From Clostridiales bacterium (GTDB lineage Bacteria > Bacillota > Clostridia > Oscillospirales > Oscillospiraceae), in NCBI GenBank assembly GCA_012521555.1, contig JAAYMC010000067.1, forward strand, positions 1-35,038: a stretch of DNA of 35,038 bases, given 5' to 3'. Position numbers and translations under genes: made by a program. A model generated the notes under the pieces. That model was given only the letters and a program-made list of their open reading frames with translations. It ran no database searches and was not told where the DNA came from. Positions 24,602-33,588 of this stretch are shown in pieces (positions within the stretch are counted from its first letter, which is position 1; every line of letters starts with the position of its first letter).

Positions 24602-25873
24602 CTATGATTTCTTAGCGCTTACGCTCTCGCGCTGGCGGGCTTTCGAGACTTCGTTGAAGTAGTTGTTCCGGAACCGTTTCGGCGAAACGCCCGTCTCCTT
24701 CTTAAACACCTTCGTAAAGTAGCTCTGGTCCTTAAAGCCGCACTGCGCGGAGATGACGGCAAGGCTCGAGCCGCCCTCCAGCAGCAGCTTCTTGCTTTTT
24801 TCCACGCGGACTTTCGTGATGTACGACGTCAGGCTCATGCCCGTCTCCTGCTTGAAGATGCTGCTAAGGTACGATTTGCTCAGGTAGACTTCCTTGGCGA
24901 GCTGGTCGAGCGTGAGCTTTTCGCCGCAGTGCTTTTTGATGTAGTTTGTGATTTTGAAAACGACGTCGGAGTGCTTGACCTGCGCGAGGTCGAAGGCCTG
25001 CACGATGAAGCGGCGAACGATATCGGAAATCCAGAACGCGAGCTGGTCGACGTCGTTGTAAGACTCAATCTGCTGGATGAAGTTTTCGGACAGCCGGAAC
25101 GTCTCCGCCGGGTCGGCCCCGGCCTCGATGGTCGCGCGCGAGAGGATGACAAGCAGCTCAAGCAATCGCGCTTTTATGGCGCTTAAGTCGAAGTTGGAAT
25201 AGACGTAAATATGCGCGAGCATTTCGTTGAGCATATCGAGCGCCGACGCCTTCTCGCCCCGCAAAACGGCAAGGCGCAGGTCTTTTTCAAAGCGCAGGAG
25301 CATATCCGCGCTCTGCTTGTCGCCGTCGGCGTAATAATCCTTGGCGATATAGATCTCCTTGAGGATTTTTTCCTGGTCGTAGAGCAGGCGCTGGAGCTTT
25401 TTATCCTCCGCGCTCGACACATACGCCGTCACGGCCGAGAGGATTTCCGCCATATCCTGCACTTTCGACGTCGGGAACACCTTCAGCTCCGACACGGCGC
25501 TTTCCATCTCCGGAACGGGAAGGTCCGCGAGGACGTCCTGCAGGTCGCCCATGACGAAAGGCCCGAGAACGAGGCCGCCGACGAGGTTGCCCGTGTCGCC
25601 GGAAATGGAGGAGGCGATAAACGTCAGACCCATCGGGCAGTAGTAAATGTACCGCCCGTTCCACCTGTGCGCTTCGTGGCACCCGTAGAGATGGGTGGAG
25701 AGCTCGTCGTTCTTATAGACGCAACGGGCGCAGAAGTTCTCATCTTCCGGCTGCGGCGTCAAGCTGGCCGCGCCGCTTTCAGGCATATCGACGAGCTTGC
25801 AACCGACGTCCAAAAGATGAGAAAAGTGCTTTTGAAATTTCACGCATTTTTCTCTTAAATCCTGCGCCAACAT
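24602..25873 (-). CDS. PocR-domain AraC family transcription regulator
   Basis: The 423-residue protein has an N-terminal PocR-like sensory domain (about 1-175) and a C-terminal AraC DNA-binding domain (about 305-408) with two helix-turn-helix units (LTLDQLAKEVYLSKSYLSSIFKQ and SSLAVISAQCGFKDQSYFTKVF). The sensory domain carries four cysteines, C48-x2-C51-x13-C65-x13-C79, the last in YYCPMGLTFIASSI. A helical linker joins the parts. PocR domains often regulate cobalamin-dependent or methyltransferase pathways, and this gene is convergent with the corrinoid cluster, so I infer that it controls that cluster. The effector is not known. GGGAGG precedes the ATG closely, and a strong promoter with a dyad at its start site lies upstream, which suggests self-regulation. 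Confidence 0.92.
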   Translation of the reverse strand: MLAQDLREKCVKFQKHFSHLLDVGCKLVDMPESGAASLTPQPEDENFCARCVYKNDELSTHLYGCHEAHRWNGRYIYYCPMGLTFIASSISGDTGNLVGGLVLGPFVMGDLQDVLADLPVPEMESAVSELKVFPTSKVQDMAEILSAVTAYVSSAEDKKLQRLLYDQEKILKEIYIAKDYYADGDKQSADMLLRFEKDLRLAVLRGEKASALDMLNEMLAHIYVYSNFDLSAIKARLLELLVILSRATIEAGADPAETFRLSENFIQQIESYNDVDQLAFWISDIVRRFIVQAFDLAQVKHSDVVFKITNYIKKHCGEKLTLDQLAKEVYLSKSYLSSIFKQETGMSLTSYITKVRVEKSKKLLLEGGSSLAVISAQCGFKDQSYFTKVFKKETGVSPKRFRNNYFNEVSKARQRESVSAKKS

Positions 25874-25897
25874 GCTATCCTCCCATACTCTCTTTTT

Positions 25898-25947
25898 TAG
25901 ACGAAAGTCTACATAAAATTATATCATACTCTCATTCATAAAATCAA
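25898..25947 (-). promoter_or_regulatory. Promoter of the PocR-AraC gene with dyad at the start site
   Basis: On the minus strand TTGATT (25942-25947) and a perfect TATAAT (25918-25923) are 18 bases apart, with TGA just before the -10. The dyad TAGAC-TTTC-GTCTA (25898-25911) begins at the predicted start site. It could be an operator or a 5'-end hairpin. Confidence 0.7.
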
Positions 25948-25972
25948 TCGGAACTGTAAGCGCGCACTCGAA

Positions 25973-26000
25973 AGCCGGCGGACAGAATTGTCCGCCGGCT
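25973..26000 (-). terminator. Hairpin after rpoD
   Basis: AGCCGGCGGACA pairs perfectly with TGTCCGCCGGCT (12 bp, loop of 4) just past the rpoD stop. Only two T residues follow on the minus strand, so termination may need help or the stem may chiefly protect the mRNA 3' end. Confidence 0.6.
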
Positions 26001-26007
26001 GTGATTA

Positions 26008-27204
26008 TTAGTTGAGGAAGTCCTTGAGCTTTTTGCTCCGGCTCGGATGGCGCAGCTTGCGGAGCGCCTTGGCCTCGATCTGGCGAATGCGCTCGCGCGT
26101 GACGTTAAACTCCTTCCCCACTTCCTCGAGCGTTCTCGTGCGGCCGTCCTCGATGCCGAACCGCAGCCGCAATACCTTTTCCTCGCGCGGTGTGAGGGTG
26201 CTGAGCACTTCCGAGAGCTGTTCCTTAAGGAGCGTGAAGGACGCCGCCTCGGAGGGCTCGGACGCGTCCTCGTCCGGGATGAAGTCGCCGAGGTGGCTGT
26301 CTTCCTCCTCGCCGATGGGCGTCTCAAGGGAGACGGGCTCCTGCGCGATTTTCAGGATTTCACGCACCTTTTCAACCGGCAGCCCCATTTCCTCGGCGAT
26401 TTCCTCAGGCGACGGGTCGTGGCCGAGCTCCTGCAGGAGCTGGCGCGAGATGCGCATGACCTTGTTAATCGTCTCCACCATGTGCACCGGGATGCGGATG
26501 GTGCGCGCCTGGTCGGCGATGGCGCGCGTGATGGCCTGGCGGATCCACCACGTCGCGTAGGTCGAGAATTTGTAGCCCTTCGTGTAGTCAAACTTCTCAA
26601 CCGCCTTAATCAGGCCGAGGTTGCCCTCCTGAATGAGGTCGAGGAAGAGCATGCCGCGCCCGACATAGCGCTTGGCGATGCTGACGACAAGGCGGAGGTT
26701 GGCTTCCGCCATTCTCTTCTTCGCTTCCTTGTCGCCCTGCGCCATGCGCTTGGCCAGCTCGATTTCTTCTTCCGGCGTTAAAAGCGGCACTTTGCCGATT
26801 TCCTTGAGGTACATGCGGACGGGATCGTCCACGCTGAAGCTGTCGGCAAGTGCGTCGGGGTCGACGATTTCGTCTTCGCTGAGGCTCTCAATCTCCTGCA
26901 GTTCTTCGATATCCGGCGTGATCTCGTCAACGGGCAGGAAAGCGACGTCGTCGCCGTCGGTGATGTCGATGTTTAAGTTTTCAAGCGTGTCGTAAAACTT
27001 GTCGATTTGCTCCTGCTCGAGATGCAGATCCTCGAGGACGTCCAGCAGCTCTTTTGAACTCAAGCGACCCCTCTTCTTCCCTTCTTCAATCAGTGCAGCA
27101 AGGCGCTCTTGTTCGAGCTGCTCCCTCGCCTTTTCCTGCGCCTGCTTGTGGCCCTTCTCTTTTGCGGCGGCTCCACCATCGGCACCTTTCTTTTTACGTT
27201 CCAT
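26008..27204 (-). CDS. rpoD: RNA polymerase primary sigma factor
   Basis: This housekeeping sigma factor directs RNA polymerase to -10/-35 promoters. The 398-residue protein has a Lys/Glu-rich N-terminal extension and region 1.1-like helices (to about 85), region 1.2 ([17 protein letters not shown]), region 2 ([18 protein letters not shown] through [15 protein letters not shown] and the -10-reading helix), region 3, and region 4 ([28 protein letters not shown], about 358-385). I chose the ATG at 27202-27204 because GGAGG stands 8 bases upstream. A GTG at 27219 and an ATG at 27210 are in frame but have no usable ribosome site. The start lies inside the last codons of dnaG (11-base overlap), so translation is probably coupled. 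The order dgt-dnaG-rpoD is typical of Clostridia. Confidence 0.97.
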   Translation of the reverse strand: MERKKKGADGGAAAKEKGHKQAQEKAREQLEQERLAALIEEGKKRGRLSSKELLDVLEDLHLEQEQIDKFYDTLENLNIDITDGDDVAFLPVDEITPDIEELQEIESLSEDEIVDPDALADSFSVDDPVRMYLKEIGKVPLLTPEEEIELAKRMAQGDKEAKKRMAEANLRLVVSIAKRYVGRGMLFLDLIQEGNLGLIKAVEKFDYTKGYKFSTYATWWIRQAITRAIADQARTIRIPVHMVETINKVMRISRQLLQELGHDPSPEEIAEEMGLPVEKVREILKIAQEPVSLETPIGEEEDSHLGDFIPDEDASEPSEAASFTLLKEQLSEVLSTLTPREEKVLRLRFGIEDGRTRTLEEVGKEFNVTRERIRQIEAKALRKLRHPSRSKKLKDFLN

Positions 27205-28969
27205 GTTCATATCCTCCACAACCTGATTTATCTCTGACGATTCTCAGAAGCGCCGCTTCCGGGTCTTCCGTCGCCTGTGCGGCCGCTTTCGCGGCCCGAA
27301 TCTTTTTTATGTAATCCCGCATCGCCGCCTCGGCGTTCGACAGCGACTCGGGCTTGGAGATAAACTTCGTAAAATGCGCGGCTTCCGCCCCGTCGAGCGC
27401 GTTCGCGATGAGCGGCGGCGATATCTCCATGTTCTCCTCATACCGCAGCTTTATCATGTCATAAATGCGCCGTAAATAATCGGAGGTAAACTCACTTTCA
27501 GAAAAATCATATTCCTCCAGAACCTTAAATAGCTCACAATCAAGTACCAACAGACGAATAACCCCCTCTTCCGCAAGCGCCGATATTTCATTGGTGTACC
27601 GGATTTCACGGCTTTTCGGCTGAATGGCGGCGCGCACGTTGCGCTCCCGCGCCTCCTGCCGCCGCGCGTTCGCTTTCATCCGCGCGCGTAAGGCTTTTTT
27701 CACCTCGGTCAAGACGGCGTCCGCCGACACGCCGGATATCTCCGCGACGCGCTTTGCGTAGATCTCCCTCTCGACGGCGTTGGAAACGCGCGAGAGCATC
27801 TCCGTCGCCGCCTTGAGGAAGGCAAGCCGCCCCTCGTCCGTCTCCAGCGTGTGCTGCGCAAGCAGCGTCGTTATGCGGTACTCGACGTGGTTTTCCACGC
27901 TGTCGAGCAGGTTCGCGAACGCGTCGCGCCCGAATTTGTCGATGAACTCATCCGGGTCCTTCGCGCCCTTGAGGCGCAGGACGCGCACGCGCAGGTCGCT
28001 GTTTTCCATGAGCGACAGCGCGCGCTCGGCGGCCTTGACCCCCGCAGCGTCGTTGTCGTACGCGATGACGACGTTTTTTGTATAGCGCTTGAGGAGCTGG
28101 ACCTGCTCCTCCGTCAGCGCCGTGCCGAGGGACGCCACCGCGCCGTCAAACCCGGCCTGATGGAGCTTGACGACGTCGATGTTGCCCTCGACGAGCAAAA
28201 TCGTCCCCGACTTCGTCTTTTTGGCGAGGTTGAGGCCGAAAAGCTGCATGCTCTTTTTGAACACGGGCGTGTCGGGCGAGTTTAGGTATTTCGGCTCCCC
28301 GTCCCCCAAAAGGCGGCCGGAAAAGCCCACGACGTTCCCGCGCACGTCGATGACGGGAAACATGAGGCGGCCGCGGAACGTGTCGTAAAATCCGCCGCTC
28401 GCCCTGCCGCTGCGCCTTACGAGCCCCGCCTCAAACAAGTCGCGGGCGGTGTAGCCGCTTTTGATCATCGCGTCGCACAGCGCCGACCAGCTGTCCGGCG
28501 CGTAGCCGAGCCCGAACCGCGTGGTAACCTCCGGCGAGATGCCGCGCCGGGCGAGGTATTCCCGCGCGGCCGCCCCGTCCGGCGATTTGAGCGCCTCGTA
28601 AAAAAAGCGCGCCGCATCGCGGTTTAAGTTCAAAAGCCGCGCGCGCCTTGAGCGCACTTCTGGAGAGACGGCCTCGTCCGGAACGGTCATTCCCACGCGC
28701 CGCGCAAGAAAGTGGACGGCGTCCGCGAAGGTGAGGTTTTCAATTTCCATGATGAAGTTGATCACGCCGCCCCCCGCCCCGCACCCGAAGCAGTGGTAAA
28801 TCTGCCGCTCGGTGTTCACTGAAAAGGACGGCGTCTTTTCGCTGTGAAACGGGCACAGCCCGAACAGGTTGTTGCCGCTTTTTTTGACGAGGCGGACGTA
28901 TTGGCTGACGACGTCAACGATGTCGTTGCGCCGGATAAGCTCATCGAGGAACAGCCCGGAAAAGGCCAT
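27194..28969 (-). CDS. dnaG: DNA primase
   Basis: DnaG makes RNA primers at the replication fork. The 591-residue protein has an N-terminal zinc domain with CPFH (C39, H42) and CFGC (C60, C63). A catalytic core follows with the TOPRIM motif LLVEGNIDV (E261, D265) and AYDNDAAG (D305, D307); the usual VEGYMD is VEGNID here. The C-terminal helicase-binding domain is more variable. AGGGAGG lies close before the ATG. The final codons carry the ribosome binding site and start of rpoD. A candidate promoter lies in the 169-base gap after dgt. Length is normal for the family. Confidence 0.96.
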   Translation of the reverse strand: MAFSGLFLDELIRRNDIVDVVSQYVRLVKKSGNNLFGLCPFHSEKTPSFSVNTERQIYHCFGCGAGGGVINFIMEIENLTFADAVHFLARRVGMTVPDEAVSPEVRSRRARLLNLNRDAARFFYEALKSPDGAAAREYLARRGISPEVTTRFGLGYAPDSWSALCDAMIKSGYTARDLFEAGLVRRSGRASGGFYDTFRGRLMFPVIDVRGNVVGFSGRLLGDGEPKYLNSPDTPVFKKSMQLFGLNLAKKTKSGTILLVEGNIDVVKLHQAGFDGAVASLGTALTEEQVQLLKRYTKNVVIAYDNDAAGVKAAERALSLMENSDLRVRVLRLKGAKDPDEFIDKFGRDAFANLLDSVENHVEYRITTLLAQHTLETDEGRLAFLKAATEMLSRVSNAVEREIYAKRVAEISGVSADAVLTEVKKALRARMKANARRQEARERNVRAAIQPKSREIRYTNEISALAEEGVIRLLVLDCELFKVLEEYDFSESEFTSDYLRRIYDMIKLRYEENMEISPPLIANALDGAEAAHFTKFISKPESLSNAEAAMRDYIKKIRAAKAAAQATEDPEAALLRIVRDKSGCGGYEHGT

Positions 28970-29040
28970 AGAACCTCCCTATCCCCGGTATAGGCATAGC
29001 GGCGCACGTCCCAAAAACGAAAATTGACGTATTACCGCTA

Positions 29041-29111
29041 TTTATACCATCCCTAAACGAATTTATACATTATGCATCAAAATTATAAGCGTTTACAGTC
29101 AATTACGACAA
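29041..29111 (-). promoter_or_regulatory. Candidate promoters of dnaG-rpoD
   Basis: On the minus strand TTGTCG (29106-29111) and TATAAT (29082-29087) are 18 bases apart. A second, extended -10 element TGGTATAAA lies at 29041-29049. The gap 28970-29138 is AT-rich and holds no gene. Confidence 0.55.
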
Positions 29112-29138
29112 ATTTTCCGTGCGTTTTCGCGCCCAAAG

Positions 29139-30146
29139 CTACTTGATCTGCCACGCCGCGGGGACAAACAGCTCGTTGTAGACGGACACGGCGTATTTGT
29201 CCGTCATGCCCGAGACGTAGTCGGCCACGGCGCGCGGCAGCCCGTCCTCCTCCGCCAGCGCGCGGTACTCCGGCGGGAGCTTGTCCGGGTTTTTCATGTA
29301 GTGCTCGAAGATGCCGCTGATAAGGCCGAGAACCTTTTTCTCCTCGCTTTTCGCGCGCATGTTGGTGTAGACGTTGTCGAACATGTACGCGCGGAAGCTC
29401 GAGAAGGCGAAATTCATGCCCGGGCTCATTTCGATGGTATCGGAATCCCGGCTGGTTTCAATGATGTCGGTTATAATCGTGTTGATGCGGCTTGAATTCG
29501 TCTCGCCGAAGGCGCAGATGATCTCGTCCGGGATGTCCTTTTCCGTGATAATCCCGGCGCGCAGCGCGTCGTCCAGGTCGTGGTTTATGTACGCGACGCG
29601 GTCGGCCAGGTGCACGACCTGCGCCTCAAGAGTGAGCCGCTCGCGGCCGGAGGAGTGGTTCCGGATGCCGTCCCGGACTTCGTACGTTAAGTTCAGGCCG
29701 CGCCCGTCCCGTTCGATTCTGTCCACGACGCGCAGGCTCTGCTCGCTGTGTGAAAAGCCGCCGGAATCGGCGAGAATCTCGTTGAGCGCGCGCTCTCCGG
29801 CGTGGCCGAACGGCGTGTGCCCCAGGTCGTGGCCCATCGCGATGGCTTCCGTGAGGTCCTCGTTGAGCTCCAGCGCGCGCGAAATCGTGCGCGCGATGCG
29901 GGCGACCTCGAGCGTGTGAGTCAGGCGCGTGCGGTAATGGTCTCCCTCAGGCTGGAGGAAAACCTGCGTTTTGTGGATAAGACGGCGAAATGCTTTGCTA
30001 TGTATGATGCGGTCGATATCCCGCTGGAAGCATGTCCGTATCGGGCACGGTTCTTCCTCGTAAACGCGGCCGCGGGAGAGCCTTGACTTAAACCCGCGCG
30101 GCGCGATGATCTCTTCCAGCGCCTCGCGTTTCTCTCGAATCGTCAA
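29139..30146 (-). CDS. dgt: dGTP triphosphohydrolase-like protein
   Basis: This HD-superfamily enzyme cleaves dGTP or other dNTPs to the nucleoside and triphosphate. The 335-residue protein shows the family order: a CFQRDIDRIIHSKAFRRLIHKTQV segment near 39-62, RTRLTHTLEVARIAR (H77), the MGHDLGHTPFGHAGE motif (H106, D107) and VVHLADRVAYINHDLDD. The start is TTG, with AAGGAGG 6 bases upstream. The frame stays open for 25 codons further upstream, but the residues there do not look like family sequence and have no ribosome site. It lies upstream of dnaG-rpoD, as in many Firmicutes. No clear terminator follows it, so read-through into dnaG is possible. Confidence 0.93.
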   Translation of the reverse strand: MTIREKREALEEIIAPRGFKSRLSRGRVYEEEPCPIRTCFQRDIDRIIHSKAFRRLIHKTQVFLQPEGDHYRTRLTHTLEVARIARTISRALELNEDLTEAIAMGHDLGHTPFGHAGERALNEILADSGGFSHSEQSLRVVDRIERDGRGLNLTYEVRDGIRNHSSGRERLTLEAQVVHLADRVAYINHDLDDALRAGIITEKDIPDEIICAFGETNSSRINTIITDIIETSRDSDTIEMSPGMNFAFSSFRAYMFDNVYTNMRAKSEEKKVLGLISGIFEHYMKNPDKLPPEYRALAEEDGLPRAVADYVSGMTDKYAVSVYNELFVPAAWQIK

Positions 30147-30312
30147 CGGAATCCTCCTTATAGGCGGGACAGCCCGTTTACTTTCCTTCTTCCATACATC
30201 TATTACGCGGCAAACGGGCAAAATCCTTTTTTAAAATGACACTTTCGGCCGATTTCGTTTGTTTACACAAGAAAACCGGCCGCAAGTCCCTGTTTTTTGA
30301 TAAAAAGGCAAA

Positions 30313-31452
30313 TCAGTAGCTCCGAAACCGCGCCGGTTTGGGCCGCATTTTGATTCCCGAGACGATTCCCATCGCCGAAAACACCGTGACGATGGACGAG
30401 CCGCCGTAGCTGAAAAACGGGAGCGTGAGCCCGATGACGGGCGTGAGCCCCAGGCACATGCCGATGTTCTCCAGCATCTGGAACGTGAGCATCGCCGCAA
30501 AGCCGGTGCAGACAAGCATGCCGAGCGTGCTGTTCGACTTGATGCCGACGTACACGACGCGGATGATAATCAGAAGAAGGAGCAGGATTACGAGGAAGCA
30601 CCCGGCAAAGCCGAGCTCCTCTCCCGCCACGGAGAAAATAAAGTCGGTGTGCTGGCGCGGCACGGCGCCAGACTGCGTCATGACGCCGTTGTAAAGCCCC
30701 TGCCCGAAAAACCGCCCGCCGGAAATGGCCTGCTTGCTCTGGTTGGCCTGCCACATGACGGACAGCCCCGTCGGGTCGACGCTCGGGTCGTACGGCGCGA
30801 GGATGCGCGCCTTCTGCCCTTCGGAGAGGAAAAACTCCCACGCGACCGGCATCATGGCAAGCGTTAAAATCACGCCGAGGGCAATCCACTTTAAGTCAAG
30901 CCCGCCGATAAACAGCATGACGATAAAAATGAACAGGTACACGAGCGCGGAGCCGAGGTCCTGCGAGGAGATAATAATGAACGCAAAGAGGAAGCCGAAC
31001 GCGGCGACAATCTTAAGCAGCGTGAGCGGCGCGTTGAGCGTGCGCCTCTCGCGCGCCGTCGTAATCATCTTGCCCATGATGATGGTATACGGGATTTTCA
31101 CGATTTCGGACGGCTGGATGCCGATGGAGCCGAACCGGAGCCAGGCGCGGTTGCCCGTATTGCCGGAGACGCCCCAGATAAAGAGCGTGGAAATCAGCAG
31201 GACGCTCAGGACGTAGAGAATCTTCGATTTGTCGGCAATCATATCGAGGTCGATCAGCGAGAATAGGACGTAGAGGATGACGCCCAGAATCAGCGCGGCC
31301 GTCTGAATCGTCACGTGGTTGGTATGCCCCTCATACCGCGTGGCGCTGTCGATGAGGATGATGCCGAACACGGTGCTCACGACGCAAAGGACAAGCAAGA
31401 GCATGTCCGACTCGAGAAGGTATTTGCCGACGGTGTCGATGACTTTCTTCAA
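30313..31452 (-). CDS. rodA: SEDS family peptidoglycan glycosyltransferase (RodA type)
   Basis: SEDS proteins polymerise lipid II into glycan strands during elongation (RodA), division (FtsW) or sporulation (SpoVE). The 379-residue protein has about ten membrane spans. It carries the family motifs GIQPSEIVKI (111-120), SQDLGSALV (163-171), GGRFFGQGLYNG, the HTDFIFSVAGEELGF loop with the conserved D270, and GLTLPFFSYGGSS near the C-terminus. RodA is preferred because the gene stands alone, away from division genes, but FtsW or SpoVE cannot be excluded. The start is TTG, with AAGGAGG 8 bases upstream. The 166-base gap between its stop and the dgt start holds no gene and no clear terminator. Confidence 0.88.
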   Translation of the reverse strand: MKKVIDTVGKYLLESDMLLLVLCVVSTVFGIILIDSATRYEGHTNHVTIQTAALILGVILYVLFSLIDLDMIADKSKILYVLSVLLISTLFIWGVSGNTGNRAWLRFGSIGIQPSEIVKIPYTIIMGKMITTARERRTLNAPLTLLKIVAAFGFLFAFIIISSQDLGSALVYLFIFIVMLFIGGLDLKWIALGVILTLAMMPVAWEFFLSEGQKARILAPYDPSVDPTGLSVMWQANQSKQAISGGRFFGQGLYNGVMTQSGAVPRQHTDFIFSVAGEELGFAGCFLVILLLLLIIIRVVYVGIKSNSTLGMLVCTGFAAMLTFQMLENIGMCLGLTPVIGLTLPFFSYGGSSIVTVFSAMGIVSGIKMRPKPARFRSY

Positions 31453-31528
31453 ATGCCTGCCCTCCTTATGAGCTTCCTCATTGGGTCATTTTATCATTTC
31501 CGGAGCTCTTCGTCCATTTAATTTTTTC

Positions 31529-31557
31529 TTTAATAATCTGGGAGAGTGTGGTATACT
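31529..31557 (+). promoter_or_regulatory. Promoter of tsaE-tsaB
   Basis: TTTAAT (31529-31534) and TATACT (31552-31557) are 17 bases apart, with TGG before the -10 (extended -10). The predicted start near 31564 rules out the in-frame GTG at 31546 and supports the tsaE ATG at 31600. Confidence 0.65.
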
Positions 31558-31599
31558 ATCAAACGGCAAATTTCGCAAGACACGAAAACAGGTATCAAG

Positions 31600-32025
31600 A
31601 TGACGATTTTTTCTCATTCTGAAAAAGAAACTGAGGAGGCTGGCCGCCGCCTCGCCGAGCGCCTCGGGCCCGGCGCTGTCGTCGCCCTCTGCGGCGACCT
31701 GGGCGCGGGCAAAACCGCCTTCGTGCGCGGCATGGCCGAAGGCCTCGGCATCCGCGCGCGCGTGTCCAGCCCGACGTTTACCATCGTCAACGAGTACCCC
31801 GGCAGGGTGCCGCTGTTTCATTTCGATATGTACCGCCTTTCCGGCGAGGACGAGCTGTATGAGATCGGGTGGGACGAATATCTCGAGCGCGGCGGCGTCA
31901 TCGCCGTGGAGTGGAGCGAAATCGTCCCGAACGCGTTTCCCGAAAACACGGTGCGCGTGACCATCGCGCGCACGGACGACGGGGGCCGCCGTATCGACAT
32001 TGAGATGCCGGAGGCGCTGAAATGA
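31600..32025 (+). CDS. tsaE: tRNA threonylcarbamoyladenosine biosynthesis ATPase TsaE
   Basis: TsaE is the ATPase that helps TsaB-TsaD attach threonylcarbamoyl to A37 of ANN-decoding tRNAs. The 141-residue protein has the Walker A motif GDLGAGKT (32-39), the [12 protein letters not shown] segment, FHFDMYRL and VEWSEIVPN, all typical. I chose ATG 31600 because the upstream GTG overlaps the promoter; the ribosome site before the ATG is weak (AGG). The last four bases overlap the tsaB start (ATGA), so translation is coupled. tsaD and rimI, often next in line, are absent here. Confidence 0.93.
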   Translation: MTIFSHSEKETEEAGRRLAERLGPGAVVALCGDLGAGKTAFVRGMAEGLGIRARVSSPTFTIVNEYPGRVPLFHFDMYRLSGEDELYEIGWDEYLERGGVIAVEWSEIVPNAFPENTVRVTIARTDDGGRRIDIEMPEALK

Positions 32026-32729
32026 AGATCCTCGCCTTGGAATCGTCCGCCAAAGCGGCCTCTGTCGCGCTGTGCGACGACGGGTTTCTCCTCGCGCAGT
32101 CGTATCAGAACACGGGCCTGACGCACAGCGCGACGCTGATGAAAATGGCGGAAAACCTCCTGAAAAACACGAACACGAAGATTACCGACCTTAGCCTCAT
32201 CGCCGTCGCCGCCGGGCCCGGGTCGTTTACGGGCGTGCGCATCGGCGTCGCCGCCGCCATCGGCCTGGCGTGGGGCGCCGATCTGGAGATTTGCGGCGTG
32301 TCGACGCTGGAGGCGATGGCGCATCACGTCGTCGAGGAAAACGTGCTCATCTGCCCCGTCATGGACGCGCGGCGAAGCCAGGTCTACAACGCGCTGTTTG
32401 TGCGCGAGAGCGGCGCAATCAGGCGATTATGCGAGGACAGGGCGCTCTCCGTCGCGGAGCTGATGGAGGACGTAAAGTCCCGCGGCGTAAACTGCGTGCT
32501 CGTTGGGGACGGCGCGCGCCTGTGCTATGACGCTTTCACGAAGGCCGGCGTTCCCTGCTCCCTCCCCCACCCCGTGCTGCTATTCCAGTCGGCGTGGGGC
32601 GTGGCGCAGGCGGCGCTTTACGGGCGGAAAGTAAGCCCCCTGGAGCTCAGGCCGAGCTACCTGCGCCTGTCGCAGGCCGAGCGCGAGCGCCTCGAGCGCC
32701 TTGCGTCGGAACAGGATGAATCCGTATAA
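32022..32729 (+). CDS. tsaB: tRNA threonylcarbamoyladenosine biosynthesis protein TsaB
   Basis: TsaB is the non-catalytic ASKHA-fold partner of TsaD in t6A synthesis. The 235-residue protein begins [17 protein letters not shown], the ATPase-fold phosphate loop relic, and carries the signature AAGPGSFTGVRIG (63-75) and CPVMDARRSQVYNALF. The start overlaps the tsaE stop by four bases. The length is that of the Firmicute form. The stop codon lies inside a candidate -10 box for the next gene. Confidence 0.95.
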   Translation: MKILALESSAKAASVALCDDGFLLAQSYQNTGLTHSATLMKMAENLLKNTNTKITDLSLIAVAAGPGSFTGVRIGVAAAIGLAWGADLEICGVSTLEAMAHHVVEENVLICPVMDARRSQVYNALFVRESGAIRRLCEDRALSVAELMEDVKSRGVNCVLVGDGARLCYDAFTKAGVPCSLPHPVLLFQSAWGVAQAALYGRKVSPLELRPSYLRLSQAERERLERLASEQDESV

Positions 32730-32748
32730 TCTCTTCCGGCTTCCGGAA
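32701..32748 (+). promoter_or_regulatory. Promoter of upp inside the tsaB end, with 5' dyad
   Basis: TTGCGT (32701-32706) and a perfect TATAAT (32725-32730) are 18 bases apart; the tsaB TAA stop is part of the -10 box. The dyad TTCCGG-CTT-CCGGAA (32734-32748) would lie at the 5' end of the upp transcript. Confidence 0.55.
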
Positions 32749-32776
32749 ACAAAATACATGAAGAATGGATGATAGT

Positions 32777-33406
32777 ATGGGTACTGTACATGTTCTGGAC
32801 CACCCTCTGCTGCAGCACAAGCTGTCTATCCTGCGCGACAAGAATACGTCCGTTAAGGAATTCCGCGAGCTTGTCTCCGAAATCTGCACGCTGATGTGTT
32901 ACGAAGCCACGCGCGACCTGCCGGTCGAGGTCGTGGAAATCGAGACGCCCGTCGCGCCGGCGAAGGTTAAGAAGATTGCCGGGAAGAAGCTGGCCGTCGT
33001 GCCGATTCTGCGCGCCGGCATGGGCATGGTGGACGGGTTTTTGACGCTCGTCCCCTCGGCGAAGGTCGGCCATATCGGCCTGTACCGCGACCCGGACACG
33101 CTCGAGCCCGTCGAGTACTACTGCAAGCTCCCGAAGGACATCTCCGAGCGCGAGGTCTACATCGTCGACCCCATGCTCGCCACGGGCGGCAGCGCGACGG
33201 CGGCCGTTCAGTTTATCAAGAACTACGGCTGCAAGCAGATTAAGCTCCTGTGCATCATCGCCGCGCCCGAGGGCTTAGAGCGCGTGCAGAGAGACCACCC
33301 CGACATCGACATTTTCGTTGCCGCAGTGGACGAGTGCCTCAACGACCACGGCTATATCGTCCCCGGCCTCGGCGACGCCGGCGACCGCATCTTCGGCACG
33401 AAGTAA
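32777..33406 (+). CDS. upp: Uracil phosphoribosyltransferase
   Basis: Upp salvages uracil to UMP with PRPP. From the ATG at 32777 the protein has 209 residues, the same as B. subtilis Upp, and begins [21 protein letters not shown], which aligns with that enzyme's N-terminus. An in-frame ATG at 32765 would add four residues (MDDS); neither start has a strong ribosome site. The conserved [13 protein letters not shown] segment, the PRPP-binding [11 protein letters not shown] (130-140) and the uracil-binding [18 protein letters not shown]-terminus are intact. A clear terminator follows about 50 bases after the stop. Confidence 0.96.
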   Translation: MGTVHVLDHPLLQHKLSILRDKNTSVKEFRELVSEICTLMCYEATRDLPVEVVEIETPVAPAKVKKIAGKKLAVVPILRAGMGMVDGFLTLVPSAKVGHIGLYRDPDTLEPVEYYCKLPKDISEREVYIVDPMLATGGSATAAVQFIKNYGCKQIKLLCIIAAPEGLERVQRDHPDIDIFVAAVDECLNDHGYIVPGLGDAGDRIFGTK

Positions 33407-33457
33407 GGCGCCAATAGATTGTGCACGGTTTTTCCGCGATTCAGTCCTGAAATGCAG

Positions 33458-33496
33458 CGCCTCCGAACAAACGGTTCGGAGGCGTTTTTGTTTTTT
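33458..33496 (+). terminator. Intrinsic terminator after upp
   Basis: CGCCTCCGAAC pairs with GTTCGGAGGCG (11 bp, 5-base loop), followed by TTTTTGTTTTTT. Confidence 0.95.
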
Positions 33497-33588
33497 ATGC
33501 GGCCTTCCCCGCCCGGCTGAAAAAGAAAAAGAGCTGAAATCCTCATCAGCCCTTCCATAACGCGCAGCGATAAACCGGCCGTAAGCCC

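Noticed and set aside
31546-31599. Longer tsaE starting at GTG 31546
   Set aside because: The GTG overlaps the extended -10 promoter, so it would not be in the transcript, and the extra residues do not resemble TsaE.
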